From positions 34,780-98,779 of the forward strand of contig NZ_JAGMUO010000052.1 in NCBI RefSeq assembly GCF_019049325.1: a DNA stretch of 64,000 nucleotides, written 5' to 3'. This DNA is from Streptomyces sp. AC512_CC834 (GTDB taxonomy: Bacteria > Actinomycetota > Actinomycetes > Streptomycetales > Streptomycetaceae). The notes under the pieces were generated by a model. That model did not search any database. It was given only the letters and a program-made list of their open reading frames with translations, and was not told the origin of the DNA. Position 1 is the stretch's first letter. Each line of letters starts with the position of its first letter. Positions 32,779 through 40,180 of this stretch are shown piece by piece. The translations under genes and the position numbers were made by a program.

Positions 32779-32971
32779 GCCCACAGCCTGCCGGTGGCGC
32801 GGGCGGCGGCACATCCGTACGGATACTCAGATCATCCGAGTGCCCCGCGCCGGAGTGGCCCGCGCCGCGATGTGAGACCCGGATTTGAGACTTGCGCGCC
32901 CCTCGGCCGGTGCCACCACGAGCGGCGCGCGGGAAAGTGCCAACAAGCACTTCAATGAAACCCTTGAAGGC

Positions 32972-33166
32972 ATGAAGTTCCTTCTCGAAGTCACCATGGA
33001 CGACGGCGCGCTCGCCGAGGACGCCACGGGCGAGTTGCAGCGGATCCTGCGGTACTGGGGCGGCAACCTGAAGCACTACGAAATGCGGCCCGGCGACGGT
33101 TCGGTGATCTACGACTCGGCGTACCAGGAGGTGGGCCGCTGGAGCGTCGAGGGTCAGGCCGAATAG
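32972..33166 (+). CDS. Small conserved hypothetical protein (64 aa)
   Basis: A 64-residue acidic cytoplasmic protein, MKFLLEVTMDDG at the start, then a helix with ELQRILRYWGGNLKHYEM and a short beta strand SVIYDSAYQEVG. A GAAGG site lies just before ATG. The compact alpha/beta layout looks like a real small domain, but I know no function. Its 3' end overlaps the converging nfi gene by 13 bases. Confidence 0.65.
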   Translation: MKFLLEVTMDDGALAEDATGELQRILRYWGGNLKHYEMRPGDGSVIYDSAYQEVGRWSVEGQAE

Positions 33167-33858
33167 GTGGTGGCCGCCCGCAGGGCCGCGCGGCACAGGG
33201 CGTCGGCCCTGCGGGTGGTCTCCGGCAGCCGGTAGGCGGGGGCCAGGGCCAGCGTGTGCGCGCAGGCGTTGTCGAGGCTCGCCCGGTGCCCGACGGAGAC
33301 GAAGACCGGCTTGACGGCGTCGCGGGTACGGACCGCACGTCCGACCTCCTCGGCGCCGGCGAGCAGCGGGGACGTACTGCCGCGCGGGGCGCCCGGGTCG
33401 TCGTACGTGAAGGTGAACGGGTTCTTGGCCACACCGATCGTGGGCAGGCCGGTGAGGACGCCCAGATGGCTCGCGAGGCCGAAGCGGCGCGGATGGGCCA
33501 GGCCGTAGCCGTCGCACACGACCATGCCGGGCGCGCAGGGCAGCGCCTCGAGGGCAGCGAGGACGGTCGGTATCTCCCGGAAGGCGAGCAGACCGGGCAC
33601 GTAGGGGAAGGAGATCCGCCCGACGGCCGTGGCCTCGGCGACGACGGCGAGGGTCGCGGCGTCCAGCACGACGGCCGCCGCGGCGACGATGTCGCGTTCG
33701 TCGTCGTAGGCGACGTCCACGCCGGTCACCCGGCCGGTGCCGGGCGGCGGGCCGGGCTCGTCGAGCACCACGCGGGCGCGCAGTTCGTCCTGGACGGCGC
33801 GGGCCGGCTCCTCGGTCGCGGGCCAGCCGTCGGGGATCTGCACGGTCACGGTCGTCAT
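33154..33858 (-). CDS. nfi: Endonuclease V (deoxyinosine-specific)
   Basis: A 234-aa enzyme that nicks DNA 3' of hypoxanthine and related damaged bases. Active-site residues are visible: D in TGVDVAYDD near residue 48, E in FREIPTVLAAL near 96, and D in VCDGYGLAHPRRFGLASHLG near 117, with GVAKNPF and VSVGHRASLD further on. Length is normal. ATG 33858 matches the family start. It converges on the small gene at 32972-33166. Confidence 0.93.
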   Translation of the reverse strand: MTTVTVQIPDGWPATEEPARAVQDELRARVVLDEPGPPPGTGRVTGVDVAYDDERDIVAAAAVVLDAATLAVVAEATAVGRISFPYVPGLLAFREIPTVLAALEALPCAPGMVVCDGYGLAHPRRFGLASHLGVLTGLPTIGVAKNPFTFTYDDPGAPRGSTSPLLAGAEEVGRAVRTRDAVKPVFVSVGHRASLDNACAHTLALAPAYRLPETTRRADALCRAALRAATTYSA

Positions 33859-33909
33859 CGTGGCCGTAAGCCTACGGGAGCACGTGAGCCCGGGAGTAGG
33901 CTCGCGATC

Positions 33910-34206
33910 ATGTTCGTACTGGAGCTGTCGTACACCGCCCCGCTCGAAGCCGTCGACGCCGTGCTGGCGGACCACGTGGTCTGGCTGGACGGGTGGTACG
34001 AGCAGGGTGTGTTCCTGGCGTCCGGGCGCAAGGAACCCCGCGACGGCGGCGTGATCGTCGCCGTCGCGGAGGACCGTGCGCGGATCGAGGAGATCACCGC
34101 GGGCGACCCGTTCGTCAGGGCCGGCGTGTGCGCGTACCGCGTCACCGAGTTCGTCGCCACGAAGACGGCACCGGCGCTGGAGCGGTACCGGGAGACGCTC
34201 GGCTGA
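33910..34206 (+). CDS. YciI family protein
   Basis: A 98-aa ferredoxin-like fold protein. The YciI pattern is seen: strand FVLELSY, the helix before LADHVVWLDGWYEQGVFLASGRKEP, which carries the His-Asp pair and the conserved SGRK turn, and a C-terminal YRVTEFVATK strand. Members are thought to be small cytoplasmic enzymes, and a few are dehydrochlorinases; the substrate here is unknown. It diverges from nfi with only 51 bases between starts. Confidence 0.85.
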   Translation: MFVLELSYTAPLEAVDAVLADHVVWLDGWYEQGVFLASGRKEPRDGGVIVAVAEDRARIEEITAGDPFVRAGVCAYRVTEFVATKTAPALERYRETLG

Positions 34207-34219
34207 CGAGCGGCGCGGC

Positions 34220-34549
34220 TCACTTGCCGAGCGCCCGCCGCAGCTCGCCCTTGTTCATGCTCGAACGGCCGTGGACGTCACGTGTCCTGGCCTCCTGGTA
34301 GAGCTGGTCGTAGGTGGGCCCCTGGGGCCCCTGCCGCTTCCCGGACCGCTGTCCGCCGCGCTTGCTCGGCGGCATGTCCTGTGTGGACGTGCGGCTGGCG
34401 GTCTTCGACTCGCCCGACTGCGCGCGCTCCTTGTTCACCGTCCGGGCCGCGATCTCCTTGGCCCGGCCGGTGCGCTCGCCCCGGTCCTCGGCGCTGTCCT
34501 TGATGTGCTCGTACTGCCGCTCCCGTTTGGAGCTCGAACCGCGTGGCAT
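34220..34549 (-). CDS. Basic protein with C-terminal Rho-N/SAP-like motif
   Basis: A 109-aa highly charged protein, largely disordered (RERQYEHIKDSAEDRGERTGRAKEIAARTVNKERAQ). The C-terminal 35 residues, TYDQLYQEARTRDVHGRSSMNKGELRRALGK, have the helix-extended-helix pattern of Rho N-terminal or SAP-like nucleic-acid-binding motifs, also found on bacterial Ku tails. Streptomyces copies are often labelled plasmid stabilization proteins, without experimental support that I know. ATG 34549 follows an AGTGAG site. DNA or RNA binding is inferred. Confidence 0.72.
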   Translation of the reverse strand: MPRGSSSKRERQYEHIKDSAEDRGERTGRAKEIAARTVNKERAQSGESKTASRTSTQDMPPSKRGGQRSGKRQGPQGPTYDQLYQEARTRDVHGRSSMNKGELRRALGK

Positions 34550-34636
34550 GTCCGCTCACTTCCTCTCACGCTCCGCCGCTCTCACGCTCGGCGAACGGTT
34601 ACCCACGTTACGGACGAACACCCCGCCCCGCGCGCG

Positions 34637-35776
34637 TCAGCGCTCCAGCCGGGCGACCCGGCCCTGCTCGCCCGCGGCCCAACATCCCAGGTCCGGGGTG
34701 CAGTCCACGGTGTCGTACGACCCGGTGTCGACCGTCCGCCAGGTGTGGCCGCCGTCCGTGGTGACGTCGGTGCCGGTGGGGCCGACCGCGAGGGCGGCGG
34801 TGCGGCTGTGCGGGAGCCAGGCGACGCCGGAGCGGTAGGCCGGCGGCGGCCGGTCCGCGGGGCGCCAGGTGCGGCCGGCGTCGGCGGTCCGGGCCGCCGC
34901 CCGCGGGGAGGCCTGGTCGGGGCGGAAGTCGCCGCCGACGGCGAGGCCGTGGGCGCGGTCGCGGAAGGCGAGGGCGAAGACACCGCGGGCCGGGTCGCCG
35001 GCCGGGATCGGGGCGTCGGTGGCCGTCCAGGTGCGCCCGCGGTCGGCGGAGTGCAGCACGCGCGCGCGTGCGGCCCCGCCGGTGGCCAGCCACACGTCCC
35101 TCGGCCCGGCGGAGACCAGGCACTGGCCACTGGCCGCGAACCCCGCCTCGCCGTCCTGCGCGGCCGGCATCCCCTCGGCGGGCAGCACGTTCCAGGAGCG
35201 GCCGCCGTCACTGGTCGACAGGATGCGGAACTTTCCGTCCACCGGGTCGCTCATGGCGAGGCCGTGACGGCGGTCGAAGAAGGTGAGGCAGTCGTAGAAG
35301 GCACGCGCGTCGGTGTTGCGGAAGGACTCGGTCCAGGTCGCCCCGCCGTCGTCGGTGCGGTAGACGCGGGACGCCTCGCCCTCGCCGATGGACAGGGCCA
35401 CGGCCCGGCGGGCGTCGAAGGCCTCGACGTCCCGGAACTCCAGCTCGCCCGCGCCCGGCGGGGAGACGTCGCGCCACGTGTCGCCGCCGTCGGTGGTGCG
35501 CAGGACCGTGCCCTGCGTGCCGGCCACCCAGGCGGTGTGCCGGCTGACGGCCGCGAGCCCCCGGAAGCGGACGTCGGGCACTCCGGTGCCGGTGTCCTTC
35601 AGCTCCCAGTGCGGCCGCTCCCAACGCGGCCGCTGGTGCGCCTGCGCGGGGGTGGCCGCCGTCAGCGCCGCCAGCGCGGCCGCGCACACGGCGACCGCGA
35701 GCGCCGACCGTCCCTTGCCCCTGCCGCCGGTTCGGGCGGCCCGTGCCGTGCGTCGCTTACTTCCCAAGCGCCTCAT
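34637..35776 (-). CDS. Secreted BNR/Ycf48-like beta-propeller protein
   Basis: A 379-aa exported protein. The signal region has a long basic N-terminus, then hydrophobic ALAVAVCAAALAALTAATPAQA ending in AQA. The body has repeated TDGGxTW-type blades (TTDGGDTW, TDDGGATW, TSDGGRSW, HSADRGRTW, TADAGRTW, TDGGHTW), a classic BNR/sialidase-type Asp-box propeller like plant Ycf48. No sialidase Arg triad is evident. Start ATG 35776 has no obvious ribosome binding site. Probably a scaffold or binding protein outside the cell. Confidence 0.82.
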   Translation of the reverse strand: MRRLGSKRRTARAARTGGRGKGRSALAVAVCAAALAALTAATPAQAHQRPRWERPHWELKDTGTGVPDVRFRGLAAVSRHTAWVAGTQGTVLRTTDGGDTWRDVSPPGAGELEFRDVEAFDARRAVALSIGEGEASRVYRTDDGGATWTESFRNTDARAFYDCLTFFDRRHGLAMSDPVDGKFRILSTSDGGRSWNVLPAEGMPAAQDGEAGFAASGQCLVSAGPRDVWLATGGAARARVLHSADRGRTWTATDAPIPAGDPARGVFALAFRDRAHGLAVGGDFRPDQASPRAAARTADAGRTWRPADRPPPAYRSGVAWLPHSRTAALAVGPTGTDVTTDGGHTWRTVDTGSYDTVDCTPDLGCWAAGEQGRVARLER

Positions 35777-35908
35777 GGCGGGCGAAGCTAGCCCACCGCC
35801 CGCGCCCCGTCCAGAGGACCGCGGCCTGCACGCGCGCGTGGCCACGAGCGCCACAAGTGCCTTACGGGGCACGCGAGGAGAGCCGTGCCACTCCTGTGCA
35901 TGAACGCG

Positions 35909-35922
35909 GTGACAGAGGTCAC
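35909..35922. promoter_or_regulatory. Candidate Crp-binding site upstream of ssgD
   Basis: GTGACAGAGGTCAC fits the Streptomyces Crp pattern GTG-N6-GNCAC exactly and is a palindrome (GTGAC/GTCAC around AGAG). It lies 102 bases before the ssgD start and 133 bases before the divergent propeller gene. Confidence 0.5.
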
Positions 35923-36023
35923 TCGCTCGTCGTGTGCACGGATTGGCTGATTCCGGCGTCTCTTCCAGTGCCCGGCCCGCACGACCCCATGAGCCCGTCC
36001 AGCCGTCACGAGGGAGCAAGACG

Positions 36024-36440
36024 TTGCCCACCGTCATCGAGCAGCCCGTCGAGGCGCGTCTTGTCGCCGCCGCGCCGCGTATGCCGAACATTCCCGCGAC
36101 CCTGCACTACGACCGCGCCGACCCGTTCGCCGTCCGCATGACCTTTCCCGCCCCCGCCACCCTCGAGGGCGTGGACGTCTGCTGGACCTTCTCCCGCGAG
36201 CTGCTCATCACCGGGATGCGGGAGCCGGACGGTCACGGCGACGTGCGGGTGCGCCCGTACGGGTACGACCGCACCGTCCTGGAGTTCCACGCGCCCGAGG
36301 GCACGGCCGTGATCCATGTGCGCTCGGGTGAGCTGCGCCGGTTCCTGCGGGCCGCCGGCGAGCTGGTGCCCGTGGGTCTCGAGCACCTCCAGCTCGACCT
36401 GGACCACGACCTGGCGGAGCTGATGCGCGGGAGCTGCTGA
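36024..36440 (+). CDS. ssgD: SsgA-like protein (SALP), probably SsgD
   Basis: A 138-aa protein of the actinomycete-specific SsgA family that controls septum placement and wall remodelling during growth and sporulation. Family features: the SsgA-type core LHYDRADPFAVRMTFP, VCWTFSRELLITGM near residue 60, and VRPYGYDRTVLEFHAPEG. The TTG start (36024) follows AGGGAGC; upstream in-frame starts lack sites. Assignment to SsgD rests on sequence type and recalled gene order. It converges on the GPP34 gene with 6 bases between stops. SALPs generally act with divisome partners at the wall. Confidence 0.85.
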   Translation: MPTVIEQPVEARLVAAAPRMPNIPATLHYDRADPFAVRMTFPAPATLEGVDVCWTFSRELLITGMREPDGHGDVRVRPYGYDRTVLEFHAPEGTAVIHVRSGELRRFLRAAGELVPVGLEHLQLDLDHDLAELMRGSC

Positions 36441-36446
36441 CCTCGC

Positions 36447-37127
36447 TCAGCCGTCCGCCGACGCCGACGCCGCCGAGGCCTGTGCGGTCTCGGCGCTCAC
36501 CGCGTCCCACACCTCGCCCACGATCTTCCGCATCCCGGGTGCCGCCGCCCCGCAGCGCCCGGTCAGCTCCGTGATCCGGTCCCGCCCGCGCGCCCCGCTC
36601 CCCGCGCCCGCCGGGACACCCAGTCCGGCCGCGGCCGCCAGCGCGGCCACGGCAGCGTCCCGCTCGGAGACCTCCCCGGCCGGCAGCGGCCCCTCCAGGA
36701 CGCGCCGCGCGTCCTCGCGGAGCGCCCGCGCCACGGCGACCCGGGCGAGCGTGTGGTCCACGGACGGGAACACGCCGAGCACGCGCCTCTTCTCGGCACG
36801 CAGATACCCCTCGGCCACCAACTGCTCCCGGACGGCGTCGAAGGTGACCCTGGCGTGCAGCCGCACCCACGTGCGCCACCCGTGCGGCAGCGACTCGCGG
36901 ACGAGTTCCAGCAGCCCGTCCAGAGCGGCGTCCCCGGTGCGGGAGTCCAGGTCGGCGGGGGTGGCGATGCCGTCGTCGTCGGTGAGCAGACCGTGCCGGG
37001 CCAGTTCGGTGAGGGCGCCGGCGCGCACCAGGTGGTGGACCCGGGCGGTGTCGGCGGCCCCGGACCGCGCGGGGTCCCAGGCCAGCAGGCAGAGCCGGGC
37101 CGGCAGTGAGAGCGGGCCGTCGGGCAC
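36447..37127 (-). CDS. GPP34 (Golgi phosphoprotein 3-like) family protein
   Basis: A 226-aa all-helical protein of the GPP34/GOLPH3 fold: opening SLPARLCLLAWDP, then the repeated helices LLELVRESLPHGWRTWVR and EQLVAEGYLRAEKRRVLGVFPSVDH. Streptomyces carry many copies. Eukaryotic members bind phosphoinositides at Golgi membranes; bacterial roles are unknown. GTG 37127 follows GAGGAGG. The C-terminal 20 residues are Ala/Ser-rich. Confidence 0.85.
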   Translation of the reverse strand: MPDGPLSLPARLCLLAWDPARSGAADTARVHHLVRAGALTELARHGLLTDDDGIATPADLDSRTGDAALDGLLELVRESLPHGWRTWVRLHARVTFDAVREQLVAEGYLRAEKRRVLGVFPSVDHTLARVAVARALREDARRVLEGPLPAGEVSERDAAVAALAAAAGLGVPAGAGSGARGRDRITELTGRCGAAAPGMRKIVGEVWDAVSAETAQASAASASADG

Positions 37128-37216
37128 GAGGCCTCCTCGGGGCCGTGGGACCGGGGCCGTATCCGTGCCAACGTCGGCGTCGGCGTCGTATCCGTGCCGG
37201 CGTCGGCGTTAATGCG

Positions 37217-37450
37217 TTGACAGGCCGTCCGGTCCTTTCTTAGGTTCTGTATCGCTTCTGTTGCCGCCGATTGGAGAAGGACGTTGCTCGTCTGAGGTCC
37301 TGAGACACCGCGTCACACGTATCTCACGTGTGTACGTCGCGTGCGACCTCGGCGTTCGAGCCTCCTTCCGCTTCCGACGTCGGCCGTCCGCTTCCGGTGT
37401 CTCGATACGCGTTTGCCCCTGACCGCATCGAGCAACCGCGGAGACCCCGT
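37217..37450 (+). promoter_or_regulatory. Promoter and attenuator-like leader of the ABC-F gene
   Basis: TTGACA (37217-37222), an 18-base spacer and TAGGTT (37241-37246) form a near-consensus housekeeping promoter. The implied leader is about 200 bases. It holds a three-codon frame with its own GGAGAAGG site, a hairpin CACACGT-atctc-ACGTGTG (37314-37332), a GTCGC/GCGAC stem (37336-37347), the palindrome CCGACGTCGG (37374-37383), and a long-range 9-base pair, GAGACACCG (37302-37310) with CGGTGTCTC (37395-37403). Exclusive pairings of this sort are typical of ribosome-mediated attenuation of antibiotic-protection ABC-F genes. Confidence 0.6.
37284..37295 (+). CDS. Three-codon upstream ORF (MLV) in the ABC-F leader
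   Basis: TTG CTC GTC TGA preceded by GGAGAAGG at 37273-37280, with 3-7 bases spacing. The stop codon ends 6 bases before the 5' arm of the long-range stem at 37302, so a ribosome stalled here would cover that arm. Very short leader peptides of this kind sense ribosome-targeting drugs ahead of ABC-F genes in other Gram-positive bacteria. Confidence 0.5.
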   Translation: MLV

Positions 37451-39076
37451 ATGTCTACGTCCCTCACCTGTACGTCCCTCTCCTTCGCCTGGCCCGACGG
37501 CACCGCCGTCTTCGAAGGCCTCGACACCGCCTTCGCACCCGGCAGAACCGGGCTGGTCGGCGTCAACGGAGCGGGCAAGTCAACCCTGTTGAAGCTGATC
37601 GCCGGACAGCTCGCCCCGGCCGACGGCACCGTCCGCGTGGCCGGCGAGGTGGGTTACCTCCCGCAGAACGTCACGCTCGACACCGCGCTGCGCGTCGACG
37701 AGGCGCTCGGCATCGACGGCCGGCGGGCCGCGCTGCACGCCATCGAGGCGGGTGACGTGGCCGAGGAGCACTTCGAGACCGTCGGCGACGACTGGGACGT
37801 CGAGGAGCGCGCGCTGGCCACGCTCGGCGAACTGGGCCTCGGCCACGTCGGGCTCGACCGCACCGTGGGCGAGGTCTCGGGCGGCGAGTCGGTGCTGCTG
37901 CGCCTGGCCGCACTGCTGCTGCGCCGGCCCGACGTCCTGCTCCTGGACGAACCCACCAACAACCTCGACGTCTACGCGCGCAGGCGGCTGTACGCGGCCG
38001 TCGACTCCTGGCCGGGTGTGATGGTCGTGGTCAGCCACGACCGCGAGCTGCTGGAACTGGTCGACCAGATCGCCGACCTGCGTGCCGGCTCGATCACCTG
38101 GTACGGCGGCAACCTCTCGGCGTACGAGGAGGCGCTGGCCGTGGAGCAGGAGGCGGCCGAGCGGATGGTGCGGGTGGCCGAGGCGGATCTGCGCAAGCAG
38201 AAGCGCGAACTGGCCGACGCCCAGGTCGTCCTGGCCCGGCACAGGCGGTACGGGCAGAAGATGTACGACACCAAGCGCGAGCCCCGGGCGGTGATGAAGC
38301 TGCGCGCACGCACCGCCCAGGAATCCGCCGGCAAGTACCGCGTCATGCACGAGGAGAAGCTCTCCGAGGCGAAGGAGCGGCTCGACGAGGCGGTGGAGGC
38401 CGTGCGGGACGACGACGAGATCCGCGTCGACCTGCCGTACACGGCCGTGCCGCCGGGCCGGGCCGTGCTCACCCTGCGGAACCTGGAGCTGATGTACGGC
38501 GCCCGGGTGGAAGGCGGTCTCGATCTGCACGGTCCCGAACGGATCGCGCTGATCGGGCGCAACGGCGCGGGCAAGACCACGCTGCTGCGCACGGTCGCCG
38601 GGGAGCTGGAGCCGGTCGCGGGCGAGGCGACGGCGCACGTCCCGCTGCGGTTCCTGCCGCAGCGCCTCGACGTCCTCGACGAGGAGCTGAGCGTCGCGGA
38701 GAACGTGGCCCGGTTCGCGCCGGGCGCCACCAACAACCGGGTCCGGGCGCGGCTGGCGCGCTTCCTGTTCCGGGGTGCCCGTGCCGACCGGCAGGCGGCG
38801 ACGCTGTCCGGCGGCGAACGTTTCCGGGCGGCGCTGGCCGCGCTGATGCTGGCCGAGCCCGCACCGCAGCTCCTGATGCTGGACGAGCCGACGAACAACC
38901 TGGACATGGCGAGCGTGCGGCAGCTCACCACGGCGCTGGAGTCGTACGAGGGGGCGCTGATCGTGGCCAGCCACGACATGCCGTTCCTGGAGTCGCTCGG
39001 CGTCACGCGATGGCTGCTGTTCGAGGAGGGAGAACTGCGCGAAACCACGCCGGAAGCTGTCGGACATCCCGCCTAG
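37451..39076 (+). CDS. ABC-F family ATPase, probable ribosome-protection type
   Basis: A 541-aa soluble twin-cassette protein. NBD1: GVNGAGKST near residue 38, VSGGES signature, Walker B LLLDEPTNNLDV. The inter-domain linker is highly charged (roughly residues 230-300: EQEAAERMVRVAEADLRKQK onwards). NBD2: IGRNGAGKTTLL near 378, signature LSGGE, Walker B LMLDEPTNNLDM. ATG 37451 has CGGAG 7 bases upstream; the in-frame GTG upstream would extend into the leader. The leader regulation suggests inducible protection of the ribosome against an antibiotic. From memory an S. coelicolor ABC-F named TiaA is induced by pleuromutilins; whether this is its ortholog I cannot confirm. Confidence 0.9.
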   Translation: MSTSLTCTSLSFAWPDGTAVFEGLDTAFAPGRTGLVGVNGAGKSTLLKLIAGQLAPADGTVRVAGEVGYLPQNVTLDTALRVDEALGIDGRRAALHAIEAGDVAEEHFETVGDDWDVEERALATLGELGLGHVGLDRTVGEVSGGESVLLRLAALLLRRPDVLLLDEPTNNLDVYARRRLYAAVDSWPGVMVVVSHDRELLELVDQIADLRAGSITWYGGNLSAYEEALAVEQEAAERMVRVAEADLRKQKRELADAQVVLARHRRYGQKMYDTKREPRAVMKLRARTAQESAGKYRVMHEEKLSEAKERLDEAVEAVRDDDEIRVDLPYTAVPPGRAVLTLRNLELMYGARVEGGLDLHGPERIALIGRNGAGKTTLLRTVAGELEPVAGEATAHVPLRFLPQRLDVLDEELSVAENVARFAPGATNNRVRARLARFLFRGARADRQAATLSGGERFRAALAALMLAEPAPQLLMLDEPTNNLDMASVRQLTTALESYEGALIVASHDMPFLESLGVTRWLLFEEGELRETTPEAVGHPA

Positions 39077-39159
39077 CGTCCGGCACGGCGGAGCGTCTCA
39101 GGAGGGCCACGAGGGGCTGGCGGGGCTTCCGTCCGCACAGGTCCGCGCTGCATGATGAC

Positions 39160-39190
39160 GAACCGGCGCCACGTCACGCGGCGCCGGTTC
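39160..39190. terminator. Strong 11-bp hairpin downstream of the ABC-F gene
   Basis: GAACCGGCGCC and GGCGCCGGTTC pair perfectly over the loop ACGTCACGC. It lies 84 bases after the ABC-F stop and 58 bases before the DDAH start. It may terminate the ABC-F transcript or regulate DDAH; no T-tract follows. Confidence 0.6.
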
Positions 39191-39199
39191 ACCGCCCCC

Positions 39200-39239
39200 C
39201 GATACGCGCCGATACGCACCGATCCGCGCCGATCCGAAA
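39200..39239. repeat. 10-bp tandem repeats immediately before the DDAH gene
   Basis: CGATACGCGC, CGATACGCAC, CGATCCGCGC and CGATCCGAAA follow each other between a strong hairpin and the ribosome binding site GAAAGG, which is formed by the last unit. Confidence 0.85.
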
Positions 39240-39247
39240 GGCCCCGC

Positions 39248-40024
39248 GTGCCCAGCAAGAAGGCCCTCGTCCGCCGCCCCAGTCCCCGGCTCGCCGAAGG
39301 GCTGGTGACGCACATCGAACGGGAGAAGGTCGATCACGACCTGGCGGTCGAGCAGTGGGACGCGTACGTCGAGGCTCTGGGGGCGCACGGCTGGGAGACG
39401 CTGGAGGTGGACCCGGCCGACGACTGCCCGGACTCGGTCTTCGTCGAGGACACGGTCGTCGTGTTCCGGAACGTCGCGCTGATCACGCGGCCCGGAGCCG
39501 AGTCGCGGCGCGCGGAGACGGCCGGCGTCGAGGAGGCGGTGGCCCGGCTCGGCTGCTCGGTCAACTGGGTCTGGGAGCCGGGCACCCTGGACGGCGGCGA
39601 CGTCCTGAAGATCGGCGACACGATCTACGTGGGACGCGGCGGGCGCACCAACGCGGCCGGCGTCCAGCAGCTACGTGCGGCGTTCGAGCCGCTGGGCGCC
39701 CGGGTCGTCCCGGTGCCGGTGAGCAAGGTGCTGCATCTGAAGTCGGCGGTCACCGCGCTGCCGGACGGAACGGTCGTCGGGCACATCCCGATGACGGACG
39801 TGCCGTCGCTGTTCCCCCGCTTCCTGCCGGTGCCGGAGGAGTCGGGGGCGCACGTGGTGCTGCTCGGCGGCGACAAGCTGCTGATGGCGGCCAGCGCGCC
39901 GAAGACGGCGGAACTGCTCGCCGACCTCAGCCACGATCCGGTGGTCGTCGACATCGGCGAGTTCGAGAAGCTCGAGGGCTGTGTGACGTGCCTCTCGGTC
40001 CGGCTGCGCGAGCTGTACGCCTGA
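39248..40024 (+). CDS. Dimethylarginine dimethylaminohydrolase (DDAH) family protein
   Basis: A 258-aa amidinotransferase-fold enzyme hydrolysing methylated arginine to citrulline and a methylamine. Catalytic residues: E in DSVFVEDTVVVF near 73, H in LKSAVTALPDG-linked strand (VLHLKSAV near 162), and the nucleophilic Cys in LEGCVTCLSVRLREL near 249. EPGTLDGGDVLKIG supplies substrate contacts. GTG 39248 has GAAAGG 6 bases upstream. Length equals the S. coelicolor enzyme as I recall. The CVTC arrangement has Cys at two positions; the first fits the catalytic site. Confidence 0.92.
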   Translation: MPSKKALVRRPSPRLAEGLVTHIEREKVDHDLAVEQWDAYVEALGAHGWETLEVDPADDCPDSVFVEDTVVVFRNVALITRPGAESRRAETAGVEEAVARLGCSVNWVWEPGTLDGGDVLKIGDTIYVGRGGRTNAAGVQQLRAAFEPLGARVVPVPVSKVLHLKSAVTALPDGTVVGHIPMTDVPSLFPRFLPVPEESGAHVVLLGGDKLLMAASAPKTAELLADLSHDPVVVDIGEFEKLEGCVTCLSVRLRELYA

Positions 40025-40076
40025 ACTTTCACCCCGCCAAACGGTGGCTGATCAGCAACCTTTACAGTGCGCTTAA

Positions 40077-40121
40077 CCTACGGTCTCGTAACCTACGGTT
40101 TCGTAGCCTACGATCCCGTAG
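40077..40121. repeat. Three tandem 15-bp palindromic units upstream of the desaturase gene
   Basis: CCTACGGTCTCGTAA, CCTACGGTTTCGTAG and CCTACGATCCCGTAG follow each other without gaps. Each contains CTACG and CGTAG/A arms around a 3-5 base centre, so each is a candidate dimer-binding site. The array lies 60-104 bases before the desaturase start, inside the promoter region, and is probably the operator for a TetR-type lipid regulator. Confidence 0.8.
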
Positions 40122-40180
40122 GTTCCCGGCACCGCTCGCCGGGCCGCTCCCCGCTGTCGCACGTCCCCATGGAGTTCTTC

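Noticed and set aside
37328..37450. In-frame N-terminal extension of the ABC-F protein from an upstream GTG
   Set aside because: It would cover the structured leader, lacks a good site, and the family N-terminus fits ATG 37451 with CGGAG ahead.
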